Both the position numbers and the translations under genes were made by a program. The notes below the pieces were generated by a model. That model did not search any database, was not told the DNA's origin, and saw nothing but the letters and a program-made list of their open reading frames with translations. This document shows positions 28,135 through 36,087 of a stretch of 64,000 nt of DNA, piece after piece; within the stretch, counting starts at the first letter, position 1, and every line of letters begins with the position of its first letter. The stretch is from an uncultured Flavobacterium sp. (GTDB lineage Bacteria > Bacteroidota > Bacteroidia > Flavobacteriales > Flavobacteriaceae): positions 163,440 through 227,439 of the forward strand of contig CALJVL010000006.1 in NCBI GenBank assembly GCA_937773775.1, written 5' to 3'.

Positions 28135-28259
28135 ATTTTAGGATAGTTTGTTAATCGTAATAATAGCACTATTATTGACATACACTCCTGACCAATAAAA
28201 AGAAACTCTTTGAAGAAAGCGATGAAGATTATTTGCTTTCCAAAGAATTTAAAAAATAA

Positions 28260-28778
28260 TTGTATTTTTATAAAATATTAGTCCAATTCAAAAACCAGAC
28301 ATTGAAGCAGTATTACTTTATTTTAGTATTCTTACTTTTTAATTCCTGCCAATACTTCGAAAAGCAAGTGCCTTTACAAAAGGAATTGTTGCAAAAAGAG
28401 TTGAAAGCGATCAATTGGAAAGAAGTTGACGAGTATCCATCATTTGCAGATTGCGATAAAGCAGATGACAAAACTGAGCGCCAATACTGTTTTTTTCAAT
28501 ACTTGACTGAACTGATACAAGATAAATTGAACGGCGATACACTTTCTGTACTCTATCCTGAACTAGATACTATAGAGGTAAAAGTCACCATTTATCCTGA
28601 TTCAAAGATGAAGTTTGAACCGCAGTTTCCAGGGGATTCGGTCGCATATGATACTATTAAAATTGACAGTATTTTGAACGCTAGACTGATTAATTTTCCA
28701 AAGGTAAATCCAGCAATTAAAAGAGGAATTCCAGTAAAAACACAATTTATACTTCCAGTAATCCTTAAAGTTGAGTAA
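28260..28778 (+). CDS. Putative lipoprotein with TonB-C-like end
   Basis: 172 residues from a TTG at 28260; a TTG at 28302 would give the compact lipoprotein signal MKQYYFILVFLLFNSC and may be the real start. The lipobox is FNSC. The C-terminal part (INFPKVNPAIKRGIPVKTQFILPVILKVE) resembles the end of energy-transducer TonB domains, and four further cysteines occur (two in FADCDKADDKTERQYC). The function is not known. It ends 3 bp before the next gene, so the two are likely cotranscribed. Upstream, 28183-28259 can be read as a short open tail (NKKKLFEESDEDYLL) that may be a gene remnant. Confidence 0.65.
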   Translation: MYFYKILVQFKNQTLKQYYFILVFLLFNSCQYFEKQVPLQKELLQKELKAINWKEVDEYPSFADCDKADDKTERQYCFFQYLTELIQDKLNGDTLSVLYPELDTIEVKVTIYPDSKMKFEPQFPGDSVAYDTIKIDSILNARLINFPKVNPAIKRGIPVKTQFILPVILKVE

Positions 28779-28781
28779 GTA

Positions 28782-29495
28782 ATGCCTTTCACTTTAGCAC
28801 ATCCAGCCATTCTTCTGCCATTTTTTAAAAATAAAAAATTGTCAGCGACTGCTTTGATCATAGGTTCGATGTCGCCTGATTTTGAATATTTTTTTCGAAT
28901 GAAAATGCAAAGTGAGATTAGCCATACTTTTTTGGGAATATTTCTAATTGACTTTCCGCTGGGTTTTATAGTGATATTTGCTTTTCATGAAATTATAAAA
29001 AGACCTTTCATAGAAAATGCACCCCTTTTTATTCAAAAAAGATTGGGAGTTTTAAAAAATTCAAATTGGATTAATTATTTTAAAAATAATTTTTTAATAG
29101 TTGTGGGTTCTTTTTTCTTAGGGGCTGTTTCACATATTTTTTGGGACTCAATGACGCACTGGGATGGTTATTTAGTGCAAAGGATTCCGGTTTTTAATTT
29201 AGAAATATACTCAATTCCTTTGTATAAAATTGCGCAGCATCTGAGTTCTATAATTGGATTGATATGTATATCAAGGTATATCTATAATCTTCCTATTGAT
29301 AATGGAAATCTGAAAATAATTAATTTGAACTATTGGTATTTAACTTTTCTTTTTGGAATTTTTGTTATTGCCTTGAGGTTTTATTTTGGAACAGAACTTA
29401 ATCAGATAGGAAATGCCATAGTTAGCCTTATCTCAGCTATAATTATCGCTGTAACCTCAGTAGGGCTTGTTTTTAGAAGCAATAAGGCTATTTAG
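28782..29495 (+). CDS. DUF4184 family membrane protein
   Basis: 237 residues. The N-terminus MPFTLAHPAILLPF and the motif GSMSPDFEYFF are the DUF4184 signature; HIFWDSMTHWDG follows in the middle. The conserved His and Asp residues in these motifs suggest metal binding, as in membrane-bound metal-dependent hydrolase-like families (YdjM). About five to six transmembrane segments. It overlaps the convergent glycosyltransferase gene by 8 bp at the 3' ends. Confidence 0.87.
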   Translation: MPFTLAHPAILLPFFKNKKLSATALIIGSMSPDFEYFFRMKMQSEISHTFLGIFLIDFPLGFIVIFAFHEIIKRPFIENAPLFIQKRLGVLKNSNWINYFKNNFLIVVGSFFLGAVSHIFWDSMTHWDGYLVQRIPVFNLEIYSIPLYKIAQHLSSIIGLICISRYIYNLPIDNGNLKIINLNYWYLTFLFGIFVIALRFYFGTELNQIGNAIVSLISAIIIAVTSVGLVFRSNKAI

Positions 29496-30591
29496 AAAAC
29501 AGTCGTCCCTTCCATTCATATTTTCCAAACAAAGAGTAGAAAGCCACGCAAACGCTAAAAAAAGGATAGAATAAGCTACTCAAAATAAAGTAGCGTGTTT
29601 TTTGTCCTAGAAAAATATTGGTTTTAAATATCAAAATGGCATCGACTGAAAATTTAAGCAGGGATAGAACAATTAGGTTTTCAATTGGCGTCAACCCAAA
29701 TGCCCAGAACCCGACTGCCAAAATCCAGCATAAGTTTCCCATTAAAACAACAATACCCAAAAGCTTTCCGAAATCACTTTGATAGGAAGTCGTTTTGGAA
29801 GCCCAGCGTACTCTTTGGTGAAACAAGGGTTTCCAGTCACTCAAAGGATTGGTAGTAACTATGTTATTTTTCGATTTTAAATAGTGGACTTTCCCAGGGA
29901 ATTGCAGCGTTGCTTTCTGCAATAAAAAGACGTCGTCTCCACTAGCGATTTTATCATTGCCGCCAAAGCCGTTCAATTCCTGAAAAAGCGTTTTGGTGTA
30001 CGCTAGGTTAGCGCCATTACACATAAACTCTTTTCCCATTCCAAAACTGCCGATTGTCGCCCCTTGCAGACTCGCCAAGTCCAGTTGCTGGAATTGGTGT
30101 AGGAACGAATTACCGCAATCGTAGTTCACCGCTCCTGCAATCATAGCGACTTCGTGATTCTGAATGTAATTATCAAGGGTCAATAACCAATTGGCATTGA
30201 CTACACAATCGGCATCAGTGGTGATAACCCAATCGGTATTTACAATATTCATAGCGGTTACAATGGCATCTTTCTTAGGTGAATTTGTAAGCCTGATATT
30301 GTCAATGACGCTAACTTGAAACTTGAAACCTGGAACTTGAAACTTTTCTTTTGATTCGTCATCAACTAGAATCACATTAATCCAATCCATAGGATAATTC
30401 AATTTCGATAGGCTATCTAATAAAGCAGGTAGATTTTCGGCTTCGTTTCGGAAAGGGACAATAATGGTGAATTTGGTTTTGGGCTCTAGATCTATAGATT
30501 CAATTTTTTTTATTTTGTTAAAACCATAAACCATAAGCCCTATGAGAATGATATAAGTAGATATCGTTAAAAATAAAATAATTGTAATCAT
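29488..30591 (-). CDS. Family 2 glycosyltransferase, membrane-anchored
   Basis: 367 residues. A N-terminal membrane helix is followed by the GT-A domain: FTIIVPFRNEAENLPALLDSL, the metal-binding ITTDADCVVN and the FHQRVRWASK (QxxRW) processive-type motif, then two or three C-terminal membrane helices. The acceptor is unknown; genes of this kind make surface glycans or glycolipids. The segment around residues 82-96 (EKFQVPGFKFQVSV) is encoded by a repeat of the AACTTGAAAC type that also occurs near ruvC. The flippase-like gene lies 15 bp upstream. Confidence 0.88.
   Translation of the reverse strand: MITIILFLTISTYIILIGLMVYGFNKIKKIESIDLEPKTKFTIIVPFRNEAENLPALLDSLSKLNYPMDWINVILVDDESKEKFQVPGFKFQVSVIDNIRLTNSPKKDAIVTAMNIVNTDWVITTDADCVVNANWLLTLDNYIQNHEVAMIAGAVNYDCGNSFLHQFQQLDLASLQGATIGSFGMGKEFMCNGANLAYTKTLFQELNGFGGNDKIASGDDVFLLQKATLQFPGKVHYLKSKNNIVTTNPLSDWKPLFHQRVRWASKTTSYQSDFGKLLGIVVLMGNLCWILAVGFWAFGLTPIENLIVLSLLKFSVDAILIFKTNIFLGQKTRYFILSSLFYPFFSVCVAFYSLFGKYEWKGRLFSK
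30313..30346. repeat. AACTTGAAAC repeat inside the glycosyltransferase gene
   Basis: Three to four copies of AACTTGAAAC-like units in a row (AACTTGAAACTTGAAACC and GGAACTTGAAAC). The same units occur at 31590-31620 beside ruvC. Inside the gene they are in frame and add about 12 residues. Confidence 0.6.
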
Positions 30592-30606
30592 AATTATTTT
30601 ATTAGG

Positions 30607-31572
30607 TTAGAGCTTTCTCTCTTTAGGAGAGAGTTGGGGGGAGGATTTAAAACTCAGCACATAATAACTACCAATGACCACTGGCAAAACAATATTTAGA
30701 AACCACATGAGCGTTGTTACAAAAATGACGATCCATTCGTTTACCCCCAGTATGCCAAAGAAAAATATGGCAACACTGCCTTTTACGGCAAAGTCCAAAA
30801 ACTGAAAAGAGGGCAAGGAGGATGCCAGGAAGTAAACGCTGGTCACCGCAGCCATTAGCGGTAAATAAGCTAAGTCAACATCAAAAGCGAGAAATAAAAA
30901 ATAGTATTGATGCGAAAAAACAAGATAGCGACAAATTCCTAAAAGTATATTTCGCTGATGGATTTTCTTGGGAATGCCATTTATTTTGTGAATGAGTTTT
31001 TCAATCGAGTAGCCTTTGATAGTCAGTTTTTTTACTGAAAATAATAGAACGGAAGTAAAGATTAGAATTCCAAAAAGGATAGCGACCGTTTTTGTAGTAA
31101 TTACATTAGACCGAGCATTGAAATACAACAAGCCAAATATTCCGATGATTACGGTAAGCACCATTTGAATTCCGTTACAAATCAGGTTCAGGAAAACTAC
31201 TTTCTTGGCTTCTGATTTTTGATAATACAATGCTTTTCCTGCGTATTCGCCGACCCCGTTTGGAGTAAAAATCCCTGCGGTCAGTGCTGCCAAAACTTGT
31301 TTTGTAGCTTCAGAAACAGAAATAGGTTTAAGATAAGAAGCTAGATTTTGCCATTTCAAAATTTCAAAATACCGATTCAAGATGCTCAATAATAGTATGA
31401 AACTTATTCCTACAACCGACTGTTTCTTTTTGAATTTGGCGGTAAACTGTACCCAATCGAGTTTGTCATTATTCGCCAGCTGATTGTAAATGAAATAAAA
31501 TGCGGCACCCACAATCAAAACTTTGATTAGAAGTACGAGGAATTGTTTAGTTTTGTGAGGAATTGAAATCAT
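30607..31572 (-). CDS. Lysylphosphatidylglycerol synthase TM-region/flippase-like membrane protein
   Basis: About 321 residues from the ATG at 31572 (MISIPHKTKQFLVLL); longer upstream frames have no signal features and run through ruvC. Seven to eight hydrophobic segments with the family segments NRYFEILKWQNLASYLKP and TAGIFTPNGVGEYAGKALYY (the PNGxGE motif). Members are thought to move lipids or lipid-linked intermediates across the inner membrane. The pairing with a GT2 enzyme suggests surface lipid or glycan synthesis. The C-terminal residues SSPQLSPKERKL are encoded by a hairpin repeat. Confidence 0.82.
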   Translation of the reverse strand: MISIPHKTKQFLVLLIKVLIVGAAFYFIYNQLANNDKLDWVQFTAKFKKKQSVVGISFILLLSILNRYFEILKWQNLASYLKPISVSEATKQVLAALTAGIFTPNGVGEYAGKALYYQKSEAKKVVFLNLICNGIQMVLTVIIGIFGLLYFNARSNVITTKTVAILFGILIFTSVLLFSVKKLTIKGYSIEKLIHKINGIPKKIHQRNILLGICRYLVFSHQYYFLFLAFDVDLAYLPLMAAVTSVYFLASSLPSFQFLDFAVKGSVAIFFFGILGVNEWIVIFVTTLMWFLNIVLPVVIGSYYVLSFKSSPQLSPKERKL

Positions 31573-32182
31573 GAGTGCAAAGAAAAGGAAAACTTTAAAC
31601 TTGAAACTTAAACTTGAAACAAAACTTTTGGCAAACGAACGCATCATATTAGGAATTGACCCTGGGACGACCATTATGGGTTTTGGTTTGATAAAAATCG
31701 TTAACAAAAAAATGGAATTTTTGCAGCTCAACGAATTGCAATTGTCCAAATACGATAACCATTACCAGAAACTCAAAATAATTTTTGAACGTACCATCGA
31801 GTTGATCGACACCCATAACCCAGACGAAATTGCGATTGAAGCGCCTTTTTTTGGTAAAAATGTGCAATCGATGCTGAAGTTGGGTCGTGCACAAGGCGTA
31901 GCCATTGCTGCAGGACTTTCGAGAGACATTCCCATTACCGAATACGAACCTAAGAAAATAAAAATGGCCATTACCGGAAACGGAAACGCCAGCAAAGAGC
32001 AGGTGGCTAAGATGCTTCAGCAATTATTGGGGTTAAAAGAATTACCTAAAAATCTGGATAGCACCGATGGACTGGCGGCTGCCGTTTGTCACTTTTTCAA
32101 TTCAGGAAAAGTGGTCGGAACGAAAAGCTATACCGGTTGGGATGCTTTTGTGAAAGAAAATGAAGAACGAGTTAAAAAATAG
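31571..32182 (+). CDS. ruvC: Holliday junction resolvase RuvC
   Basis: 203 residues from ATG 31571; the conserved protein begins at IILGIDPGTT, so a TTG start at 31628 would give the usual length of about 184 residues. Acidic active-site residues lie in GIDPGTTIMGFG, IEAPFFGKNVQSMLKLGRAQG and LDSTDGLAAAVCH. RuvC cuts Holliday junctions made by RuvAB branch migration. The first 19 codons are built from the AACTTGAAAC repeat (LNLKLKLETK), which argues for the later start. With the ATG start, its first codon overlaps the start codon of the divergent flippase gene. Confidence 0.93.
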   Translation: MSAKKRKTLNLKLKLETKLLANERIILGIDPGTTIMGFGLIKIVNKKMEFLQLNELQLSKYDNHYQKLKIIFERTIELIDTHNPDEIAIEAPFFGKNVQSMLKLGRAQGVAIAAGLSRDIPITEYEPKKIKMAITGNGNASKEQVAKMLQQLLGLKELPKNLDSTDGLAAAVCHFFNSGKVVGTKSYTGWDAFVKENEERVKK

Positions 32183-32233
32183 TGTTCAGTATGCAGTTTT
32201 CAGAATTGACTACTGAGCACTAATCATTTATAT

Positions 32234-33361
32234 ATGTCTGGAATCTACATACACATACCTTTCTGCAAGCAAGCTTGCCATTACTGTGACTTTCATTTTT
32301 CTACTTCGATGAAAAAGAAAGACGAGATGGTTTTGGCTTTGGCCAAAGAAATTCAAATGCGCAAAAATGAATCAAAAATGGAAGTCGTGGAAACGATCTA
32401 TTTTGGAGGAGGAACGCCGAGTGTACTGACTTCTGAAGAAATTGACTTCCTAATTGCGGCAGTTTATAATAATTATGATGTTACAGAGAATCCTGAAATC
32501 ACGCTGGAGGCGAATCCTGATGACTTATCGAGCGACAGAATTCTTGAATTATCGAAAAGTAAAATCAATAGATTAAGTATTGGGATCCAGTCTTTTTTTG
32601 GAGATGATTTGAAGATGATGAATCGAGCGCACAATTCAGCAGAAGCACAAAAATGTTTGGAAGAGGCGACCCGATATTTTGATAATATTTCAGTTGATTT
32701 GATTTATGGAGTTCCGGGTATGAGCAATGATAAATGGAAGCAAAATATCGAAAAGGCTCTGTCCTTCGGGATTCCACATATTTCCAGTTATGCTTTGACG
32801 GTGGAGCCTAAAACGGCTTTGAAGAAATTAATTGATACGGGGAAGATAGCAGAACCAAATGATGAAGTAGCTCAGGAACATTTTATGATTTTGGTAGAAA
32901 CACTTCAAGCGAATGGTTTTATTCACTATGAGTTATCGAATTTTGGTAAGGAAAACTATTTCTCAAAAAATAATTCGGCCTATTGGCTGGGGAAGAAATA
33001 TATAGGAATAGGACCTTCAGCACACAGTTATAATGGAATTTCTCGCAGTTGGAATGTAGCTAATAATTCTTTATACATTAAGTCAATTGATACCGATGAA
33101 CTTCCAAATGAAGTTGAAATATTAACAGATTCTGACCGTTATAATGAATACATTATGACTGGATTGCGAACTATTTGGGGTGTTTCTTTGGAAAGAATCA
33201 AAAGGGAATTTGGACAATCCTATTTGGATTATCTTAAGCAACAAGCCCAGAAATTCCTGGATGATGAATTACTTTTTATTGAAAACAGTATTTTGAAGAC
33301 CACAAAGAAAGGAAAGTTTTTGACAGATGGAATTGCAAGTGATTTGTTTATCCTGAACTAG
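32234..33361 (+). CDS. hemW: Radical SAM heme chaperone HemW
   Basis: 375 residues. The radical SAM cysteines are Cys11, Cys15 and Cys18 (FCKQACHYCDFHF) and the HemW-type YFGGGTPSVL motif follows. The conserved SIGIQSFFGDDLKMMNRAH and SSYALTVEPKTALKK segments also match. HemW binds heme and hands it to respiratory enzymes; older annotation calls it oxygen-independent coproporphyrinogen oxidase, but the usual extra cysteine of HemN is missing. The stop codon lies inside the first unit of a 29-bp tandem repeat. Confidence 0.92.
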   Translation: MSGIYIHIPFCKQACHYCDFHFSTSMKKKDEMVLALAKEIQMRKNESKMEVVETIYFGGGTPSVLTSEEIDFLIAAVYNNYDVTENPEITLEANPDDLSSDRILELSKSKINRLSIGIQSFFGDDLKMMNRAHNSAEAQKCLEEATRYFDNISVDLIYGVPGMSNDKWKQNIEKALSFGIPHISSYALTVEPKTALKKLIDTGKIAEPNDEVAQEHFMILVETLQANGFIHYELSNFGKENYFSKNNSAYWLGKKYIGIGPSAHSYNGISRSWNVANNSLYIKSIDTDELPNEVEILTDSDRYNEYIMTGLRTIWGVSLERIKREFGQSYLDYLKQQAQKFLDDELLFIENSILKTTKKGKFLTDGIASDLFILN

Positions 33362-33429
33362 TTTCAGGATCTTAGGATTTCCTGAACTAGTTTCAGGATC
33401 TTAGGATTTCCTGAACTAGTTTCAGGATC
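33351..33429. repeat. 29-bp tandem repeat, 2.7 copies, overlapping the hemW stop
   Basis: Units at 33351-33379, 33380-33408 and 33409-33429. Each contains the near-palindrome TCCTGAACTAGTTTCAGGA. The first unit supplies the last codons and TAG stop of hemW. The repeats would form a row of stem-loops after the gene. Confidence 0.85.
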
Positions 33430-33476
33430 TAGTGAGTTGGATTCAAGGGAAAGTTTATTTTTTAATTTATATTTAG

Positions 33477-33761
33477 ATGGAAAAAGGATTTACATATATC
33501 TTGACAAATAAGAACCATACTGTTTTATATGTCGGAGCAACTAAAAACTTAAAAAATAGAATTGATCATCATATAAATGGTACAGGGGCATTATTTACAA
33601 AAAAGTACAATACAACTATTTTGATTTATTTTGAAGAATTTTCAGATTTATCAAATGCCTTTGAAAGGGAAAAACAATTGAAGAATTGGCACAAAGATTG
33701 GAAATGGAACTTAGCAAAATTGTCTAATCCTGAATTAAAAGATTTATATTTGAAATTATAA
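33477..33761 (+). CDS. Small GIY-YIG nuclease-domain protein
   Basis: 94 residues consisting of one GIY-YIG domain: FTYILTNKNHTVLYVGATKNLKNR at the N-terminus, a basic middle and AFEREKQLKNWHKDWKWNL, which carries the conserved Glu. Such stand-alone YhbQ/UPF0213-like proteins are frequent in Flavobacteriaceae. A nuclease function in DNA metabolism is assumed from the fold. It lies right after the tandem repeat. Confidence 0.9.
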   Translation: MEKGFTYILTNKNHTVLYVGATKNLKNRIDHHINGTGALFTKKYNTTILIYFEEFSDLSNAFEREKQLKNWHKDWKWNLAKLSNPELKDLYLKL

Positions 33762-33801
33762 AGGTATCTCGAGATGAGATGCTGAAATAAATTCAGCATA
33801 A

Positions 33802-34581
33802 ATGAAAACTACAATTCAACACAATAATACTACAATTCAAGTCGACTTATCAAAACCCATTGACATTTCGATTCCATTATCGAACACAGGGGATAACCCA
33901 ATCGCTTGGTATGTTGAAAAACCGGTTATTGAACCCGTGCGTTTTGGGGAATGGGTAGGGAAAGTATCCGGTGGGATGTCTTCTACGAATTTCAACAATA
34001 TTCTTTTTAATCCTCATGGTCACGGAACACATACCGAATGTTTAGGCCATATCACAAGTGATTTTTATAGTGTGAACCAAGCCTTAAAACAGTTTTTCTT
34101 TATCGCAGAGTTGGTTTCAGTGGAGCTGAAAGATCAACAAGGGGATCTTGTAATTACGAAAGAGGCTATATTAAAAGCTATAAACGGCAAAAGACCCGAA
34201 GCAATCGTCATTAGAACCTTCCCTAACGATGCCACTAAACTTTCGCGAAAATATTCTCATACTAATCCTCCTTTCCTCGCTGAGGAGGCCGCATTGTTTC
34301 TTCGCGAAATCGGGATACAGCATTTGCTAATTGACTTGCCCAGTGTCGATAAAGAAAAGGATGAAGGGAAACTCTTGGCGCACAAAGCGTTTTGGAATGT
34401 CACCGACGTGAAAAATCTGAATGTGGATGCCAGAGTAGATTGCACGATAACCGAAATGATATTTGTTTCTAAGGAAGTAGGAGACGGAAGTTATCTGTTG
34501 AATTTACAAATCGCATCTTTTGAGAATGATGCCAGTCCAAGTAAACCAGTTTTGTATTCTATTTTGCATGACAAGCAGTAA
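33802..34581 (+). CDS. Cyclase/kynurenine formamidase family protein
   Basis: 259 residues. The metal-binding motif HGHGTHTECLGHI corresponds to the HxGTHxDxPxH motif of the cyclase family (PF04199), and LLIDLPSVDKEKDEGKL and AFWNVTDV follow. Family members hydrolyse formyl-kynurenine or related amides with a divalent metal. The substrate is not clear here, since no tryptophan-catabolic genes are adjacent. Confidence 0.87.
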   Translation: MKTTIQHNNTTIQVDLSKPIDISIPLSNTGDNPIAWYVEKPVIEPVRFGEWVGKVSGGMSSTNFNNILFNPHGHGTHTECLGHITSDFYSVNQALKQFFFIAELVSVELKDQQGDLVITKEAILKAINGKRPEAIVIRTFPNDATKLSRKYSHTNPPFLAEEAALFLREIGIQHLLIDLPSVDKEKDEGKLLAHKAFWNVTDVKNLNVDARVDCTITEMIFVSKEVGDGSYLLNLQIASFENDASPSKPVLYSILHDKQ

Positions 34582-34637
34582 GAGGGTGTTTTAGGAATTT
34601 AAAACTCAGCAATTACAATTTAAAATTATTTTGGAAG

Positions 34638-34997
34638 ATGAACCTAGAAAGCTTCTATGAATATTGCCTTTCTAAGAAAGGAGTCACAGAACATTTTCCC
34701 TTTGACCAGGATACTTTAGTGTTCAAAGTGGGAGGGAAAATGTTTGCCCTGTCCTCATTAAGTCGATGGGAAAAACGGGAGCCCTCTGTCAATTTGAAAT
34801 GTGACCCAGAACGCGCTCAGGAACTTCGTGCGCAATATGATGACATAAAACCGGGTTGGCATATGAGTAAAATACATTGGAACACCATTACAATAAACAA
34901 AGAAGTTCCAGATACCCTGATAAAAGAATTAATCAATCATTCCTATGATCTGATATGCAGTGGTTTAACTAATAAAAATCAAATAAACCTTTTATAA
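34638..34997 (+). CDS. MmcQ/YjbR family DNA-binding-like protein
   Basis: 119 residues matching the YjbR fold (double wing): LSKKGVTEHFPFDQDTLVFKVGGKMFAL, NLKCDPERAQELR and GWHMSKIHWNTI. Members are small CyaY-like domain proteins often described as DNA-binding, with no established biological role. Confidence 0.9.
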   Translation: MNLESFYEYCLSKKGVTEHFPFDQDTLVFKVGGKMFALSSLSRWEKREPSVNLKCDPERAQELRAQYDDIKPGWHMSKIHWNTITINKEVPDTLIKELINHSYDLICSGLTNKNQINLL

Positions 34998-35007
34998 AAT
35001 TACAAAC

Positions 35008-35057
35008 CATTCGTCTATACATTTGAGTCATTCGTCTACACTAACGGTAATTTCGTC
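35008..35057 (+). promoter_or_regulatory. Three TTCGTC direct repeats with 21-bp spacing, candidate LytTR binding sites
   Basis: CATTCGTCTA occurs at 35008-35017 and 35029-35038, and a shorter copy ATTTCGTC at 35050-35057. The TCGTC cores start at 35011, 35032 and 35053, exactly two helical turns apart. LytTR regulators bind paired direct repeats with about this period. The array precedes the gene cluster that encodes a LytTR regulator. TAGATTTT near 35080 may be the promoter -7 box. Confidence 0.6.
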
Positions 35058-35121
35058 ATAAAGACAATAGTCATGTTTAGATTTTAGCTATTTTTATTTA
35101 TTATAATTTATAGTAACGGAC

Positions 35122-35535
35122 ATGAATAGACTACTAAATATATTGTTTATAGAAGATGACACAGTTGAAGTCATGAAATTCAATAGGGTTTTAAGTACAA
35201 TGAATATAAACAAGAGGGTGGTTGAGGCAAACAATGGCGAAGAAGCTTTAACGATACTAAAGGTTAAAGAATTCATACCTGATATCATAGTATTGGATCT
35301 AAATATGCCTAAAATGAATGGAATTGAATTTATAAGCATATTAAAAGCAGATGAGTATTTGAAATACATACCCGCGATCATTTTGACAACTTCTAATAAT
35401 CGTAAAGATGTTCTTGAATGTTACAGAATAGGCATTGCAGGTTATTTAATAAAACCACTTAAGTATAAGGATTATGAAAGTCTTATTACAAGACTTATAG
35501 AGTACTGGAGATGTAATGAGTTAATAAACCGGTAG
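35122..35535 (+). CDS. Single-domain response regulator
   Basis: 137 residues forming a receiver domain only: acidic pocket IEDDTVE, phospho-acceptor Asp in IIVLDLNMPKMNG, conserved Thr (ILTTSNN) and Lys (YLIKPLKYKDY). It has no output domain. It precedes the H-NOX gene by 3 bp, so it is cotranscribed with the H-NOX/kinase pair and probably relays or drains phosphate from that kinase. Confidence 0.93.
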   Translation: MNRLLNILFIEDDTVEVMKFNRVLSTMNINKRVVEANNGEEALTILKVKEFIPDIIVLDLNMPKMNGIEFISILKADEYLKYIPAIILTTSNNRKDVLECYRIGIAGYLIKPLKYKDYESLITRLIEYWRCNELINR

Positions 35536-35538
35536 TAT

Positions 35539-36081
35539 ATGTATGGGATCGTAAATAAAGCAATTGAAGAGTTAGTTATAGCTAATTTCGGTCAAGATAA
35601 ATGGGAAGTCGTTAAACAGCGCAGCGGTATTGACATTGATTATTTTATAAGCAGCGAACCCTATGACGACGACATTACATTCAAGTTAGCACAAGCTGTT
35701 TCGCAAGAAATGGGAATGACATTTAGCGCTGTTTTTATTGCCTTTGGAGAATGGTGGGTTGTAAAAACCACCAAAGAAAAATACGGAGGTTTAATGGAAT
35801 CAGGAGGGAATGATTTGAAAGAATTTTTAGTTAATTTACCGATCTTTCATAATCGAATAATGCTAATTTATCCTAAATTGACCCCGCCAGAATTTAGAGT
35901 TAGCGATATTACTGAAAACAGTCTTAATTTACATTATTTTTCAAAAAGGGAAGGGCTGCAGGATTTTGTTAGGGGCTTGATTCAAGGTTTGGGAATAATG
36001 TATGAGACAGCTGTTACTATTAATTTAATCCAAACTAGGGATGAAGGTACTACGCATGAAATTTTTAATATAAGCTGGTAG
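35539..36081 (+). CDS. H-NOX (heme nitric oxide/oxygen binding) sensor protein
   Basis: 180 residues. The start MYGIVNKAIEELVIANFG is the H-NOX signature. The proximal heme ligand is His104 in LPIFHNRI and the heme-propionate motif YxSxR is Tyr133-Ser135-Arg137. Facultative anaerobes use stand-alone H-NOX proteins as NO sensors that bind and inhibit a partner histidine kinase. The gene lies 3 bp after a receiver and 6 bp before the HNOBA-containing kinase, which fixes its partner. Confidence 0.95.
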   Translation: MYGIVNKAIEELVIANFGQDKWEVVKQRSGIDIDYFISSEPYDDDITFKLAQAVSQEMGMTFSAVFIAFGEWWVVKTTKEKYGGLMESGGNDLKEFLVNLPIFHNRIMLIYPKLTPPEFRVSDITENSLNLHYFSKREGLQDFVRGLIQGLGIMYETAVTINLIQTRDEGTTHEIFNISW

Positions 36082-36087
36082 CACAAG

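Noticed and set aside
33351..33429. Tandem repeats as a CRISPR array
   Set aside because: Units follow each other directly without spacers, and no cas gene is present.
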